A stretch of DNA of 64,000 nucleotides, from assembly GCF_000697965.2 (NCBI RefSeq), contig NZ_CP015881.1:1599501-1663500 (forward strand). The letters run 5' to 3'. The notes below the pieces were generated by a model. The model did not search any database, was not told where the DNA came from, and saw only the letters and a list, made by a program, of their open reading frames with translations. Within the stretch, counting starts at the first letter, position 1, and each line of letters begins with the position of its first letter. The DNA is from Ensifer adhaerens. Its GTDB lineage: Bacteria > Pseudomonadota > Alphaproteobacteria > Rhizobiales > Rhizobiaceae. Shown one piece after another: positions 1 through 8,838 of the stretch. The position numbers and the translations under genes were made by a program.

Positions 1-302
1 CGCGCCGCGCCGCCCGCTCGCTCGGCATGACCTGGTGGCAGGACATGCGCTACATCGTGGCGCCGCTTGCGACCCGCGTTTCGCTGCCGTCCTGGATCGG
101 CCTGACGCTCGGCGTCATGAAGGACTCCGCACTCGTCCTCTGGCTCGGCCTGATCGAACTCTTGCGCGCCTCGCAGGTGCTCGTCACCCGCCTGCAGGAA
201 CCGCTGCTGATCCTTCTGATCTGCGGCGCCATCTACTTCCTCATCAGCTTCCCGATCGCCCGGCTCGGCGGTTACCTTGAAAAACGGTGGTCCAATGATT
301 GA
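1..302 (+). CDS. Amino-acid ABC transporter permease, C-terminal part (5' truncated)
   Basis: The gene enters the window already open: the frame is open from base 3, and the residues before the first ATG (AARSLGM) continue straight into it, so the ATG at 27 is internal. About 99 residues are visible. They hold the EAA-loop type sequence AARSLGMTWWQ, which contacts the ATPase in HisMQ/GlnP-type permeases, followed by two hydrophobic segments and a basic C-terminus. Its last bases overlap the start of the ATPase gene, as in amino-acid uptake operons. The substrate cannot be read from this fragment, but the downstream hydroxyproline genes suggest hydroxyproline or proline-like imino acids (inference). 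Confidence 0.85.
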   Translation, partial: RRAARSLGMTWWQDMRYIVAPLATRVSLPSWIGLTLGVMKDSALVLWLGLIELLRASQVLVTRLQEPLLILLICGAIYFLISFPIARLGGYLEKRWSND

Positions 303-1017
303 GATCCAGAACGTTCGCAAATCCTTCGGCTCGCTGGAGGTTCTCAAAGGCATCGACCTCACCGTCAACAAGGGCGAGGTGCTGACCATCATTGGCGGCT
401 CCGGTTCCGGCAAGTCGACGCTGCTGACCTGCATCAACGGTCTCGAGCCGATCGATGCCGGCCGCATCCTCGTCGACGGCACCGAGGTCCACGCGAAATC
501 AACAAACCTCAACAAGCTGCGCAGCAAGCTCGGCATCGTCTTCCAGCAGTTCAATGCTTTCCCGCACCTGACCGTGCTTGAAAACGTCATGCTGGCGCCG
601 CGCAAGGTGCTCGGCCTCTCCAAGGAAAAGGCCGAGGAGAACGCCGTCAAGCAGCTCACGCACGTCGGCCTCGGCGAGAAGCTCGGCGTCTATCCAACCC
701 GCATGTCGGGCGGCCAGCAGCAGCGCATGGCGATCGCCCGCGCACTCGCAATGTCGCCGGAATACATGCTGTTTGACGAAGTGACTTCGGCGCTCGATCC
801 GCAGCTCGTCGGCGAAGTGCTCGACACGCTGCGCATGCTGGCCTCCGAGGGCATGACGATGATCTGCGTCACCCATGAAATGAAGTTTGCCCGCGAAGTT
901 TCCGACCGCGTCGCCTTCTTCCACAAGGGCGTGATGGCGGAAATCGCCGCACCGGAAGCGCTCTTCGGCGCGCCGAAGGATCCGGAACTCCAAAAGTTCC
1001 TCGCAGCGACGCACTGA
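295..1017 (+). CDS. Polar amino-acid ABC transporter ATP-binding protein
   Basis: A 240-residue ATPase of the HisP/GlnQ type that powers import through the permease it overlaps. Visible motifs are Walker A GGSGSGKST (residues 34-42), the Q-loop (FQQFNAF), the signature SGGQQQR (138-144), Walker B ending in the catalytic Glu (LFDEVTSALD, about 159-168) and the H-loop THEM. The open frame extends to a TTG at 277, but the ATG at 295 starts the usual family N-terminus MIEIQNV and overlaps the permease stop, so it is preferred. The transporter directly precedes hydroxyproline catabolic genes, which suggests hydroxyproline or a related amino acid as substrate. Confidence 0.92.
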   Translation: MIEIQNVRKSFGSLEVLKGIDLTVNKGEVLTIIGGSGSGKSTLLTCINGLEPIDAGRILVDGTEVHAKSTNLNKLRSKLGIVFQQFNAFPHLTVLENVMLAPRKVLGLSKEKAEENAVKQLTHVGLGEKLGVYPTRMSGGQQQRMAIARALAMSPEYMLFDEVTSALDPQLVGEVLDTLRMLASEGMTMICVTHEMKFAREVSDRVAFFHKGVMAEIAAPEALFGAPKDPELQKFLAATH

Positions 1018-1024
1018 GCCGATC

Positions 1025-2272
1025 ATGAAGGATGCAGTTCAGCCTGACGTCATCGTCATCGGCGCCGGCGTTGTCGGCCTTTCTGCGGCGATCGCCGCCC
1101 AGGCACGGGGACTTTCCGTCACCGTGCTCGACCGGGAAGGCCCGGCAGCAGGTGCCTCGGCGGGCAACGCCGGGGCCTTCGCCTTCACCGACATCCTGCC
1201 GCTCGCGTCACCCGGCATCTTGAAGAAGGCGCCGAAGTGGCTGCTCGACCCGCTTGGGCCCTTGAGCGTGCCACCGGCCTATGCGGCACAGATCGCGCCG
1301 TGGATGTTCCGCTTCTGGCGCGCCTGCTCGGCAAGCCGCGTGGCCCATTCGACGACCGCCCAGACGGCGATGATGGACCTCTCCAAGGCCGAGCTCGAAC
1401 CTTTCCTCGCCGAGACCGGCACCCTGCCGATGCTGCGCAAGGAAGGCAATCTGCAGGTCTATGAAAGCGAAGCCGAGCTGAAGGCCTCTCTTCCCGGCTG
1501 GACCGCGCGAGCCGAACACGGCATCGAGTTCCGACACATGGGCGCGGCCGAGATGGCCGAGATCCAGCCTGGTCTCGCATCGCGCTTCACCCATGGCACC
1601 TTTACCCCCGGCTGGTATTCCATCGCCGATCCCAAGCTCTACACGCTGGCGCTGGCAGACCATTTCCGCGCCAAGGGAGGTGTGATCGAGCGTGCCGAAG
1701 TTACGGCACTGAAGCCGATCGAAGGTGGCGTCGAACTGACGGCCGACGGCAAGACGCGGCGGGCAGAACAGGTCGTGCTTTCAGCCGGCGCGTTCTCGCA
1801 CCAGGTCGCCCGTACGCTCGGCGAGCGTATCCCGCTCGAAACCGAGCGCGGCTACAACACCACGCTGCCGCAGGATGCCTTCGATCTGCGCACCCAGGTA
1901 ACCTTCGGCGGACACGGCTTCGTCGTCACCAGGCTTTCGACCGGTATCCGCGTCGGCGGCGCCGTCGAACTCGGCGGGCTGAAGCTGCCGCCGAACTTCC
2001 GCCGCTCGGAAGCCATGCTGAAGAAGGCGCAAGCCTTCCTGCCGGGCTTCAAGAGCGAGGGCGGCGTGCAATGGATGGGCTTCCGCCCGTCGCTGCCCGA
2101 CAGCCTTCCGGCGATCGGCCGCGCCCGCGCCACCGGCCGCGTCGTCTACGCCTTCGGCCACGGCCATCTCGGTCTCACGCAATCGGCCGGCACCGCACGG
2201 CTCGTTGCCGACCTGCTCACCGGCCGGCGGCCGGCGATCGATATCAGTTCCTTCTCGCCCCAACGTTTCTGA
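1025..2272 (+). CDS. FAD-dependent D-amino-acid/D-hydroxyproline dehydrogenase (DadA-like)
   Basis: A 415-residue flavoprotein of the DadA/DAO family. The N-terminus has the dinucleotide motif VIGAGVVGLSAA (about residues 11-22), and the C-terminal FAD-binding stretch GHGHLGLTQS is present. It starts 7 bases after the ATPase stop and is followed by a hydroxyproline epimerase gene. In the known trans-4-hydroxy-L-proline pathway an enzyme of this family oxidises cis-4-hydroxy-D-proline to a pyrroline carboxylate, which is the most likely role here. A broader D-amino-acid dehydrogenase activity cannot be excluded from sequence. Confidence 0.85.
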   Translation: MKDAVQPDVIVIGAGVVGLSAAIAAQARGLSVTVLDREGPAAGASAGNAGAFAFTDILPLASPGILKKAPKWLLDPLGPLSVPPAYAAQIAPWMFRFWRACSASRVAHSTTAQTAMMDLSKAELEPFLAETGTLPMLRKEGNLQVYESEAELKASLPGWTARAEHGIEFRHMGAAEMAEIQPGLASRFTHGTFTPGWYSIADPKLYTLALADHFRAKGGVIERAEVTALKPIEGGVELTADGKTRRAEQVVLSAGAFSHQVARTLGERIPLETERGYNTTLPQDAFDLRTQVTFGGHGFVVTRLSTGIRVGGAVELGGLKLPPNFRRSEAMLKKAQAFLPGFKSEGGVQWMGFRPSLPDSLPAIGRARATGRVVYAFGHGHLGLTQSAGTARLVADLLTGRRPAIDISSFSPQRF

Positions 2273-2285
2273 CAGAGTTTAGACC

Positions 2286-3287
2286 ATGGCCAACCACACC
2301 TTCTCCTGCATCGACGGCCACACCTGCGGCAATCCGGTCCGCCTCGTTTCCGGCGGCGGGCCACGACTCGAAGGCGCTAACATGCTGGAGAAGCGGGCCC
2401 ATTTCCTGCGCGAGTTCGACTGGATCCGCACTGGCCTGATGTTCGAGCCGCGCGGCCACGACATGATGTCGGGCTCTATCCTCTATCCGCCGACCCGGCC
2501 CGACTGCGATGTCGCCGTGCTCTTCATCGAAACGTCGGGCTGCCTGCCGATGTGCGGCCACGGCACGATTGGCACCATCACCATGGCGATCGAAAACGGC
2601 CTGATCACGCCGCGCGAACCGGGCAAGCTTTCAATCGACGCGCCGGCCGGCAAGGTCGACATCACCTATCGCCAGGAAGGCCGCTTCGTCGAAGAAGTGC
2701 GCCTCACCAACGTTCCGGGCTTCCTCTACGCCGAGGGGCTGACGGCTGAAGTCGAGGGTCTTGGCGAGATCGTCGTCGACGTCGCCTATGGCGGCAACTT
2801 CTACGCCATCGTCGAACCGCAGAAGAATTTTCGCGACATGGCCGACCATACGGCCGGCGAACTTGTCGGCTGGAGCCCGAAGCTCCGCGCGGCGCTCAAC
2901 GCCAAATACGAGTTCGTGCATCCGGAGCACCCGGAAATCAAGGGCCTCAGCCACATCCAGTGGACCGGCAAGCCAACACAGGCAGAAGCGCATGCGCGCA
3001 ACGCCGTCTTTTACGGCGAAAAGGCGATCGACCGCTCGCCCTGCGGCACCGGCACGTCGGCGCGCATGGCCCAGCTTGCCGCCAAGGGCAAGCTCAAGGT
3101 CGGTGACGAGTTCGTGCATGAATCGATCATCGGTTCGCTGTTCAAGGGCCGTGTCGAGGCGGCGACCAAGGTCGCGGACCGCGACGCCATCATCCCGTCG
3201 ATTGCCGGCTGGGCCCGCATGACCGGCATCAACACGATCTTCATCGATGACCGCGACCCCTTTGCTCATGGATTTGTCGTAAAATGA
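2286..3287 (+). CDS. 4-hydroxyproline 2-epimerase (proline racemase family)
   Basis: A 333-residue member of the proline racemase superfamily. Both catalytic cysteines are present: Cys90 in MCGHGTIG and Cys253 in SPCGTGTSA. The pair separates epimerases and racemases from 3-hydroxyproline dehydratases, which carry Thr at the second site. The GHGT form of the first motif is the one usually seen in 4-hydroxyproline epimerases. The enzyme would interconvert trans-4-hydroxy-L-proline and cis-4-hydroxy-D-proline, feeding the DadA-like oxidase upstream. Its stop overlaps the start of the next gene (ATGA), so the two are translationally coupled. Confidence 0.9.
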   Translation: MANHTFSCIDGHTCGNPVRLVSGGGPRLEGANMLEKRAHFLREFDWIRTGLMFEPRGHDMMSGSILYPPTRPDCDVAVLFIETSGCLPMCGHGTIGTITMAIENGLITPREPGKLSIDAPAGKVDITYRQEGRFVEEVRLTNVPGFLYAEGLTAEVEGLGEIVVDVAYGGNFYAIVEPQKNFRDMADHTAGELVGWSPKLRAALNAKYEFVHPEHPEIKGLSHIQWTGKPTQAEAHARNAVFYGEKAIDRSPCGTGTSARMAQLAAKGKLKVGDEFVHESIIGSLFKGRVEAATKVADRDAIIPSIAGWARMTGINTIFIDDRDPFAHGFVVK

Positions 3288-4975
3288 CCCAATCGATCTC
3301 CGCCCGCAGCATTCTTTCCGGCTCCGCCGATGGCCCCATCATCGCCACGGAGGAGGCGCTGAGCTTCTGGGGCGGGGTCGATCCGGCAACGGGTCGGGTG
3401 ATCGACGTGCACCATCCGCTGCACGGCCTCTGTCTGACCGACGGCATCCTGATGATGCCGTCGAGCCGCGGCTCCTGCACCGGTTCGGGCGTGCTGCTCG
3501 ACATGGCGCTGACCGGCCGTGCGCCGGCGGCCCTGGTCTTCTCGGAAGCGGAAGACGTGCTGACGCTCGGCGCGCTGATCGCGGCCGAAATGTTCGGAAA
3601 ATCCCTGCCGGTGCTTCGGCTTTCGCGCGACGCCTTCAAGGCGCTGGCGCAAGCAAAGACCGCGCGCATCAGCGATACGGCAATCGAAGCCGATGGCCTG
3701 ACAATTCCGGTCGCTCCGCCGGCAATGACGGCGCTTGATCTCACCGACGACGATCGCGCCATGCTCGACGGTCGTGACGGCATCGCCGTGCAACAGGCGA
3801 TGCGCATCATCGCGGCGATGGCGGCGCAGCAGGGTGCGGAAAAGCTCATCGACGTGGTCCAGGGCCATATCGACGGCTGCATCTATGCGAGCCCGGCAAA
3901 CCTCACCTTCGCCGAGAAGATGGCGGACATGGGGGCCAAGGTTCGCGTGCCGACGACCATGAACGCGATCTCGGTCGACCGCGCCAACTGGCGGGCGCAG
4001 GGCGTGCCGGAGAGCTTCGGCGATCCGGCAGCAAGGCTTGCCGACGCCTATGTGCGCATGGGCTGCCGCCCGACCTTCACCTGCTCGCCCTATCTGCTCG
4101 ACAGCGCGCCGAAATCCGGCGAAGCCATCGCCTGGGCGGAATCGAACGCCGTCATATTCGCCAACACGGTGCTCGGCGCGCGCACGGCCAAACACCCGGA
4201 CTTTCTCGATCTCTGCATTGCGCTCACCGGTCGTGCACCGCTCTCGGGCGTCTATCTCGACGCGCCGCGCAAGGCGACGCGCGTCATCGACGTGGAACTG
4301 CCGGAGGATATCGACGATGCCTTCTGGCCGCTGATCGGTTATCTCGCCGGCAAGGCAGCACCCGACCGCATCCCGCTTTTGCGCGGTCTTGCATCGGCAA
4401 AGCCCTCGCGCGACGACCTCAAGGCGCTTTGCGCCGCCTTCGGCACCACGTCCGCATCCCCGATGCTACATGTGGAGGGCGTGACCCCGGAAGCGGAAGG
4501 TGCCGCCGCCAAGGATGCCGACCACACGACGATCACGCGCGCCGACATGGCCGCGGCCTGGTCGCTCCTGAACGACGGTCCGGCGGAGGTCGAGCTTGTC
4601 GCCATCGGCAGCCCGCATGCGTCGCTCGAGGAGTGCCGCGCGCTGGCCACAGCCTTCGACGGCCGCAAGCGCGATAGCAACGTCGCCGTGATCGTCACCG
4701 CCGGGCGAGACGCGATAGCCGCAGCACGGGACGAAGGTCTGCTTGCCCGCCTTGAAGAGAGCGGCATCCAGGTCCTGCCGGATATTTGCTGGTGCTCGAT
4801 CTCCGAACCGGTCTTTCCGACCAAGACCCGGGCGCTGATGACCAATTCCGGTAAATACGCCCATTACGGTCCCGGTCTTTCCGGCCGCGCCGTGCGCTTC
4901 AGCAACCTCGCCGACTGCGTCGAGGCGGCGCTCACCGGCCGCGTTTCGGTGCGCCTGCCAGCCTGGCTCGCCTAA
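3284..4975 (+). CDS. Aconitase X type I, probable cis-3-hydroxy-L-proline dehydratase
   Basis: A 563-residue fusion: an N-terminal DUF126 swivel domain (about residues 5-125, with [14 protein letters not shown]) followed by the DUF521/aconitase-X catalytic domain (about 150-560). Bacterial one-chain AcnX proteins in hydroxyproline operons are established cis-3-hydroxy-L-proline dehydratases, giving delta1-pyrroline-2-carboxylate. Archaeal and other AcnX members act on mevalonate phosphate, but those are usually split into two subunits. Context (epimerase, DadA-like oxidase, amino-acid ABC transporter, ATGA overlap) supports the hydroxyproline role. A delta1-pyrroline-2-carboxylate reductase is not visible in the window. 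Confidence 0.85.
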   Translation: MTQSISARSILSGSADGPIIATEEALSFWGGVDPATGRVIDVHHPLHGLCLTDGILMMPSSRGSCTGSGVLLDMALTGRAPAALVFSEAEDVLTLGALIAAEMFGKSLPVLRLSRDAFKALAQAKTARISDTAIEADGLTIPVAPPAMTALDLTDDDRAMLDGRDGIAVQQAMRIIAAMAAQQGAEKLIDVVQGHIDGCIYASPANLTFAEKMADMGAKVRVPTTMNAISVDRANWRAQGVPESFGDPAARLADAYVRMGCRPTFTCSPYLLDSAPKSGEAIAWAESNAVIFANTVLGARTAKHPDFLDLCIALTGRAPLSGVYLDAPRKATRVIDVELPEDIDDAFWPLIGYLAGKAAPDRIPLLRGLASAKPSRDDLKALCAAFGTTSASPMLHVEGVTPEAEGAAAKDADHTTITRADMAAAWSLLNDGPAEVELVAIGSPHASLEECRALATAFDGRKRDSNVAVIVTAGRDAIAAARDEGLLARLEESGIQVLPDICWCSISEPVFPTKTRALMTNSGKYAHYGPGLSGRAVRFSNLADCVEAALTGRVSVRLPAWLA

Positions 4976-5262
4976 AGGCGTTCCTTCTCTCCGGCGTCGC
5001 CGCGTGGCGGCGCTGTCGAGGCGCCGAGCTCGTCGCCTCCCGACCCCAACTGATCTGCGTGGGGCTCGATGATTCCCTGACGCCGCCTCAAGCGGTGGAG
5101 CGCACCTGTGACGAGACGCAGGCTGCCTATCGGGCGGCCGCCGTCGAAGACGACTTATCTTTGGTTGCAGCGCCGGGCATCGGCCATGTCGAGACAGCGA
5201 CCATGCGAGACGCGGTTCTGGCCCTTCTTTTCCACCACCTCGGCGGACCCGGCGGCGGCTGA
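4976..5262 (+). pseudogene. C-terminal remnant of an alpha/beta hydrolase
   Basis: The frame ending at 5262 is open back past 4976 and reads like the end of an alpha/beta hydrolase: an acid-loop segment (ICVGLDDSLTPP), a short helix, then PGIGHVET, where the catalytic His usually sits, and a final helix. No N-terminal half, nucleophile elbow, plausible start or RBS exists, because the coding sequence of the dehydratase ends at 4975 directly upstream. I read it as a decayed gene left at the operon end. The GTG at 5059 could in theory start a 67-residue peptide, but nothing supports expression. Confidence 0.5.
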
Positions 5263-5442
5263 CGCAACCGAACATGGCGCTCGCACAGAAAACGCCTGGG
5301 CGCATGCGGCGCCAATCGCGCACGCCCTGCGTTCAACGCCTTATGACCACCGCTTCGATCAGGTTTTCGTGATGCCACAGTCACGATTTTTCATTCATTG
5401 AAACAACCCCTTCGAGAATCACGAGAAAGCGAGTACTCTGAA

Positions 5443-5467
5443 GGAACATTGCGCATGGGACGCCGTT
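5443..5467 (+). promoter_or_regulatory. EcfG/RpoE2-type general stress promoter for prkA operon
   Basis: GGAAC (5443-5447) and CGTT (5464-5467) are separated by 16 bases, matching the alphaproteobacterial EcfG/RpoE2 consensus GGAAC-N16/17-CGTT. Transcription would begin near 5474, which favours the prkA start at 5532 over the ATG at 5475. Confidence 0.7.
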
Positions 5468-5531
5468 TATTCGAATGAGCGAGCCGATAAGCAGCGATCC
5501 CCGTCTCAGCCAGCGGCCGCGGGAGAGCATG

Positions 5532-7481
5532 ATGCAAAAGAGCGAATGCGACGTCTTTGATCTCTTCTCGGAGATCTATACAAGTGCAGCGCAAGAAGAA
5601 ATCAGTCTTCAGGAATACCTTCTGGCATGTCGCGACGACAAAAGCATGTATGCCACCGCACAGGAGCGGATGGTTACAGCCATAGGTAATCCAACCCTCA
5701 TCGATACCAGCGCGGACGAACGTCTCGGCCGCATCTTCTCAAACCGGACCGTCAAGATCTATCCATCCTTCGCCGACTTCTACGGCATGGAAGATACGAT
5801 CGAGCGCATCGTCGGCTACTTCCGCTATGCCGCGCAGGGGCTGGAGGAGCGCAAGCAGATCCTCTACCTGCTCGGCCCGGTCGGCGGCGGCAAGTCGTCG
5901 CTCGCCGAGCGCCTGAAAAAATTGATGGAACTTCAGCCGATCTACACGCTGGCGGTCGGCGGCAAGGTCAGTCCCGTCTTTGAATCACCGCTTGGCCTCT
6001 TCCATCCCGACCGCATGGCCGACCTGCTCGAAGACAAATACGGCATCGGCCGACGCCGGCTGACCGGCTTGATCTCACCCTGGGCGACGAAGCGCCTCGA
6101 CGAAGTCGATGGTGACATCTCCAAATTCAGCGTCGTCAAGCTGATGCCGTCGCGCCTGCGCCAGGTGGCGATCGCCAAGACCGAGCCCGGGGACGAGAAC
6201 AATCAGGACGTTTCCTCGCTGGTCGGCAAGGTCGACATCCGCCAGCTCGAAAACTACAGCCAGGCCGATCCCGACGCCTATTCCTATAGCGGCGGCCTCA
6301 ACCGCACGACGCAAGGCTTGCTCGAATTCGTCGAGATGTTCAAGGCGCCGATCAAGGTGCTGCATCCGCTTTTGACCGCAACCCAGGAAGGCAACTACAA
6401 CGGCACCGAAAGCTTCGGAGGTTTCCCCTATCAGGGCATCGTTGTTGCGCACTCGAACGAGTCCGAATGGCTGCAGTTCAAGAACAACAAGAACAACGAG
6501 GCCTTCCTCGACCGCATCCTCGTGGTGAAGGTGCCTTACTGCCTGCGCGTCACCGAAGAGCGGCAGATCTACGAGAAGCTGCTGCGCGAAAGCGAACTGA
6601 CCAAGAGCCCCTGCGCGCCGGAAGTGCTGGAAAGCCTCAGCCGCTTCACCGTCTCCACCCGCCTTGCCCGTCACGAGAACTCGCCGCTCTACACCAAGAT
6701 GCGGGTCTATGACGGCGAGAACCTGAAGGACACCGATCCCAAGGCGAAGTCCGTTCAGGAATATCGCGACGCCGCCGGCGTCGACGAGGGTATGACCGGC
6801 ATCAGCACCCGCTTTGCCTTCAAGGTTCTGTCGGAAACCTTCAACTACGACACCAAGGAGGTCGCGGCCGATCCCGTGCACCTCATGTACATTCTGGAAC
6901 AGGCGATCCGCCGCGAACAGTTCCCGAAGGAGACGGAAGCGAGCTACCTCGACTTCATCAAGTCCGAGCTGGCATCGCGCTATGCCGAATTCATCGGCCA
7001 CGAAATCCAGAAGGCCTATCTCGAATCCTACAGCGAATACGGCCAGAACCTGTTCGACCGTTACATCGCCTATGCCGACGCCTGGCTCGAAGATCAGGAC
7101 TTCAAGGACCCGGATACCGGACAAATCCTCAACCGGGAGATCCTCGACAGCGAACTGTCGCAGATCGAAAAGCCGGCCGGCATCGCCAATCCCAAAGACT
7201 TCCGCAACGAGGTCGTCAAGTTCACCCTGCGCGCCCGTGCCAAGAACCATGGGCGCAACCCCTCCTGGACGAGCTACGAAAAGCTTCGCGACGTGATCGA
7301 GAAGCGCATGTTCGGCCAGGTCGAAGACCTGCTTCCGGTCATCAGCTTCGGCTCGAAGAAGGACAGCGCATCCGAGAAGCAACACGCCGAGTTCGTCCAA
7401 CGCATGACGGAACGCGGCTATACGGAGCGTCAGGTCCGGCGGCTGGTCGATTGGTATATGCGGGTCAACAAGGCGGGCTGA
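5532..7481 (+). CDS. prkA: PrkA family serine protein kinase (YeaG)
   Basis: A 649-residue AAA-type kinase, clearly like E. coli YeaG along its length (LLGPVGGGKSSLAERLK P-loop at about residues 115-131; AHSNESEW; C-terminal kinase-like part). The frame is open from an ATG at 5475, but ATG 5532 has GGGAG six bases upstream, lies downstream of the predicted EcfG transcription start, and gives the usual family length, so it is chosen; ATG 5529 is an alternative. It is the first gene of the conserved prkA-DUF444-spoVR stress trio. Substrates are poorly defined; in enterobacteria the system acts in stationary-phase and nitrogen stress. Confidence 0.93.
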   Translation: MQKSECDVFDLFSEIYTSAAQEEISLQEYLLACRDDKSMYATAQERMVTAIGNPTLIDTSADERLGRIFSNRTVKIYPSFADFYGMEDTIERIVGYFRYAAQGLEERKQILYLLGPVGGGKSSLAERLKKLMELQPIYTLAVGGKVSPVFESPLGLFHPDRMADLLEDKYGIGRRRLTGLISPWATKRLDEVDGDISKFSVVKLMPSRLRQVAIAKTEPGDENNQDVSSLVGKVDIRQLENYSQADPDAYSYSGGLNRTTQGLLEFVEMFKAPIKVLHPLLTATQEGNYNGTESFGGFPYQGIVVAHSNESEWLQFKNNKNNEAFLDRILVVKVPYCLRVTEERQIYEKLLRESELTKSPCAPEVLESLSRFTVSTRLARHENSPLYTKMRVYDGENLKDTDPKAKSVQEYRDAAGVDEGMTGISTRFAFKVLSETFNYDTKEVAADPVHLMYILEQAIRREQFPKETEASYLDFIKSELASRYAEFIGHEIQKAYLESYSEYGQNLFDRYIAYADAWLEDQDFKDPDTGQILNREILDSELSQIEKPAGIANPKDFRNEVVKFTLRARAKNHGRNPSWTSYEKLRDVIEKRMFGQVEDLLPVISFGSKKDSASEKQHAEFVQRMTERGYTERQVRRLVDWYMRVNKAG

Positions 7482-7506
7482 CGATGCCGAAGCAGGGGAT
7501 TGGTAT

Positions 7507-8826
7507 ATGCCGAATTTCATCGACCGGCGGCTCAATCCGAAGGATAAGAGCCTCGGCAATCGACAACGCTTTCTGAAGCGGGCCCGCGAAGAGCTCAAGC
7601 GGGTCATCAAGGATCAGGTCAAGTCGGACAGGATCATCGACGTCGACGCCGCGCATGGCGTGCCGATGCCGACTGATGGTGCCAGCGAGCCCACGTTCCA
7701 GCCGTCCCGTGGCTCCGGCGAACGCAACTACGTGCTTCCCGGCAACAAGGAGTTTTCGGCAGGCGACCGCCTGCCGAAACCGGAAGCGGGCGGCGGTGGC
7801 GGCGGCAAGGGCAAGCCCGGAACCGGCGAAAGCGACGATGATTTCCAGTTCATCCTGTCGCGCGAGGAAGTACTGGACCTGTTTTTCGAGGATCTGGAGC
7901 TCCCCGACATGGTCAAGCTCAGCCTCAAGGAAACGATCACCTTCAAGCCCCGCCGCGCCGGCTTCGCCACGGCGGGAACGCCGACGAACATCAATGTCGG
8001 GCGCACGATGCGCAACAGTTTTGGCCGGCGCCTGGCGCTGCACCGGCCGAAGGAGAAGGAACTGACCGCGGTCACCGACGAGATCGCGCAACTGGAAGTG
8101 GAGCCGGAGCCGACGGCGAAGAGCCGACAGAGGCTCAAGGAACTGCGGGTCGAGCTGGAAAGGATCGAGAAGAAGCGGCGGCGCATCCCTTACGTCGATC
8201 CGGTCGACATCCGCTTCAACCGCTTTGAGCAGCAGCCGCTGCCGAACGCCAACGCCGTGATGTTCTGCCTGATGGACGTCTCGGCCTCCATGGGCGAGCG
8301 CGAGAAGGACCTCGCCAAACGCTTCTTCGTGCTTCTGCACCTGTTTTTGAAACGGCGCTACGAACGCATCGACATCGTCTTCATCCGCCATACGGACGAG
8401 GCGCGCGAAGTCGACGAGGAGACCTTCTTCTACAGCACCCAGAGCGGCGGCACGATCGTATCGACCGCGCTCGAAGAGATGATCAGGATCGTCGAGGACC
8501 GCTACCCCTCGCAGATCTGGAACATCTATGCGGCCCAGGCCTCCGACGGCGACAACATCATTGGCGACAGCGAACATTGTGCGGCACTGCTGCGGGAAAA
8601 ACTCACGAAGCTCTGCCAGTACTATGCCTATGTCGAGATCATCGACGAGCGCGAGACGGAAATCTTCGGCTCGACGGACAACGGCACCGCGCTCTGGCGC
8701 GCCTATCGCACGGTGGACGGCGAGAAGTCGAATTTCCAGATGACCCGGATCGCCAAGCCCGCCGACATCTACCCGGTCTTCCGCAGGCTTTTTGCCCGGC
8801 AGCCGGCCGCACGCACCCGGAAGTGA
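7507..8826 (+). CDS. YeaH/YhbH family (DUF444) VWA-domain protein
   Basis: A 439-residue protein of the DUF444/YeaH family. The N-terminal third is charged with a Gly-rich linker near residues 98-110. The C-terminal half is a von Willebrand A-like fold whose metal site begins MDVSASMGE (about residues 257-265). It starts 25 bases after prkA and is followed 12 bases later by a spoVR gene, the usual order in proteobacteria. It probably acts as adaptor or target in the PrkA pathway, which is inference from conserved linkage. Expected to be co-transcribed from the EcfG-type promoter at 5443. Confidence 0.9.
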   Translation: MPNFIDRRLNPKDKSLGNRQRFLKRAREELKRVIKDQVKSDRIIDVDAAHGVPMPTDGASEPTFQPSRGSGERNYVLPGNKEFSAGDRLPKPEAGGGGGGKGKPGTGESDDDFQFILSREEVLDLFFEDLELPDMVKLSLKETITFKPRRAGFATAGTPTNINVGRTMRNSFGRRLALHRPKEKELTAVTDEIAQLEVEPEPTAKSRQRLKELRVELERIEKKRRRIPYVDPVDIRFNRFEQQPLPNANAVMFCLMDVSASMGEREKDLAKRFFVLLHLFLKRRYERIDIVFIRHTDEAREVDEETFFYSTQSGGTIVSTALEEMIRIVEDRYPSQIWNIYAAQASDGDNIIGDSEHCAALLREKLTKLCQYYAYVEIIDERETEIFGSTDNGTALWRAYRTVDGEKSNFQMTRIAKPADIYPVFRRLFARQPAARTRK

Positions 8827-8838
8827 GGGGGAGACCGG

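Noticed and set aside
6075..7610. A 511-codon frame opposite prkA
   Set aside because: Antisense shadow of a highly conserved gene in high-GC DNA; no plausible protein features.
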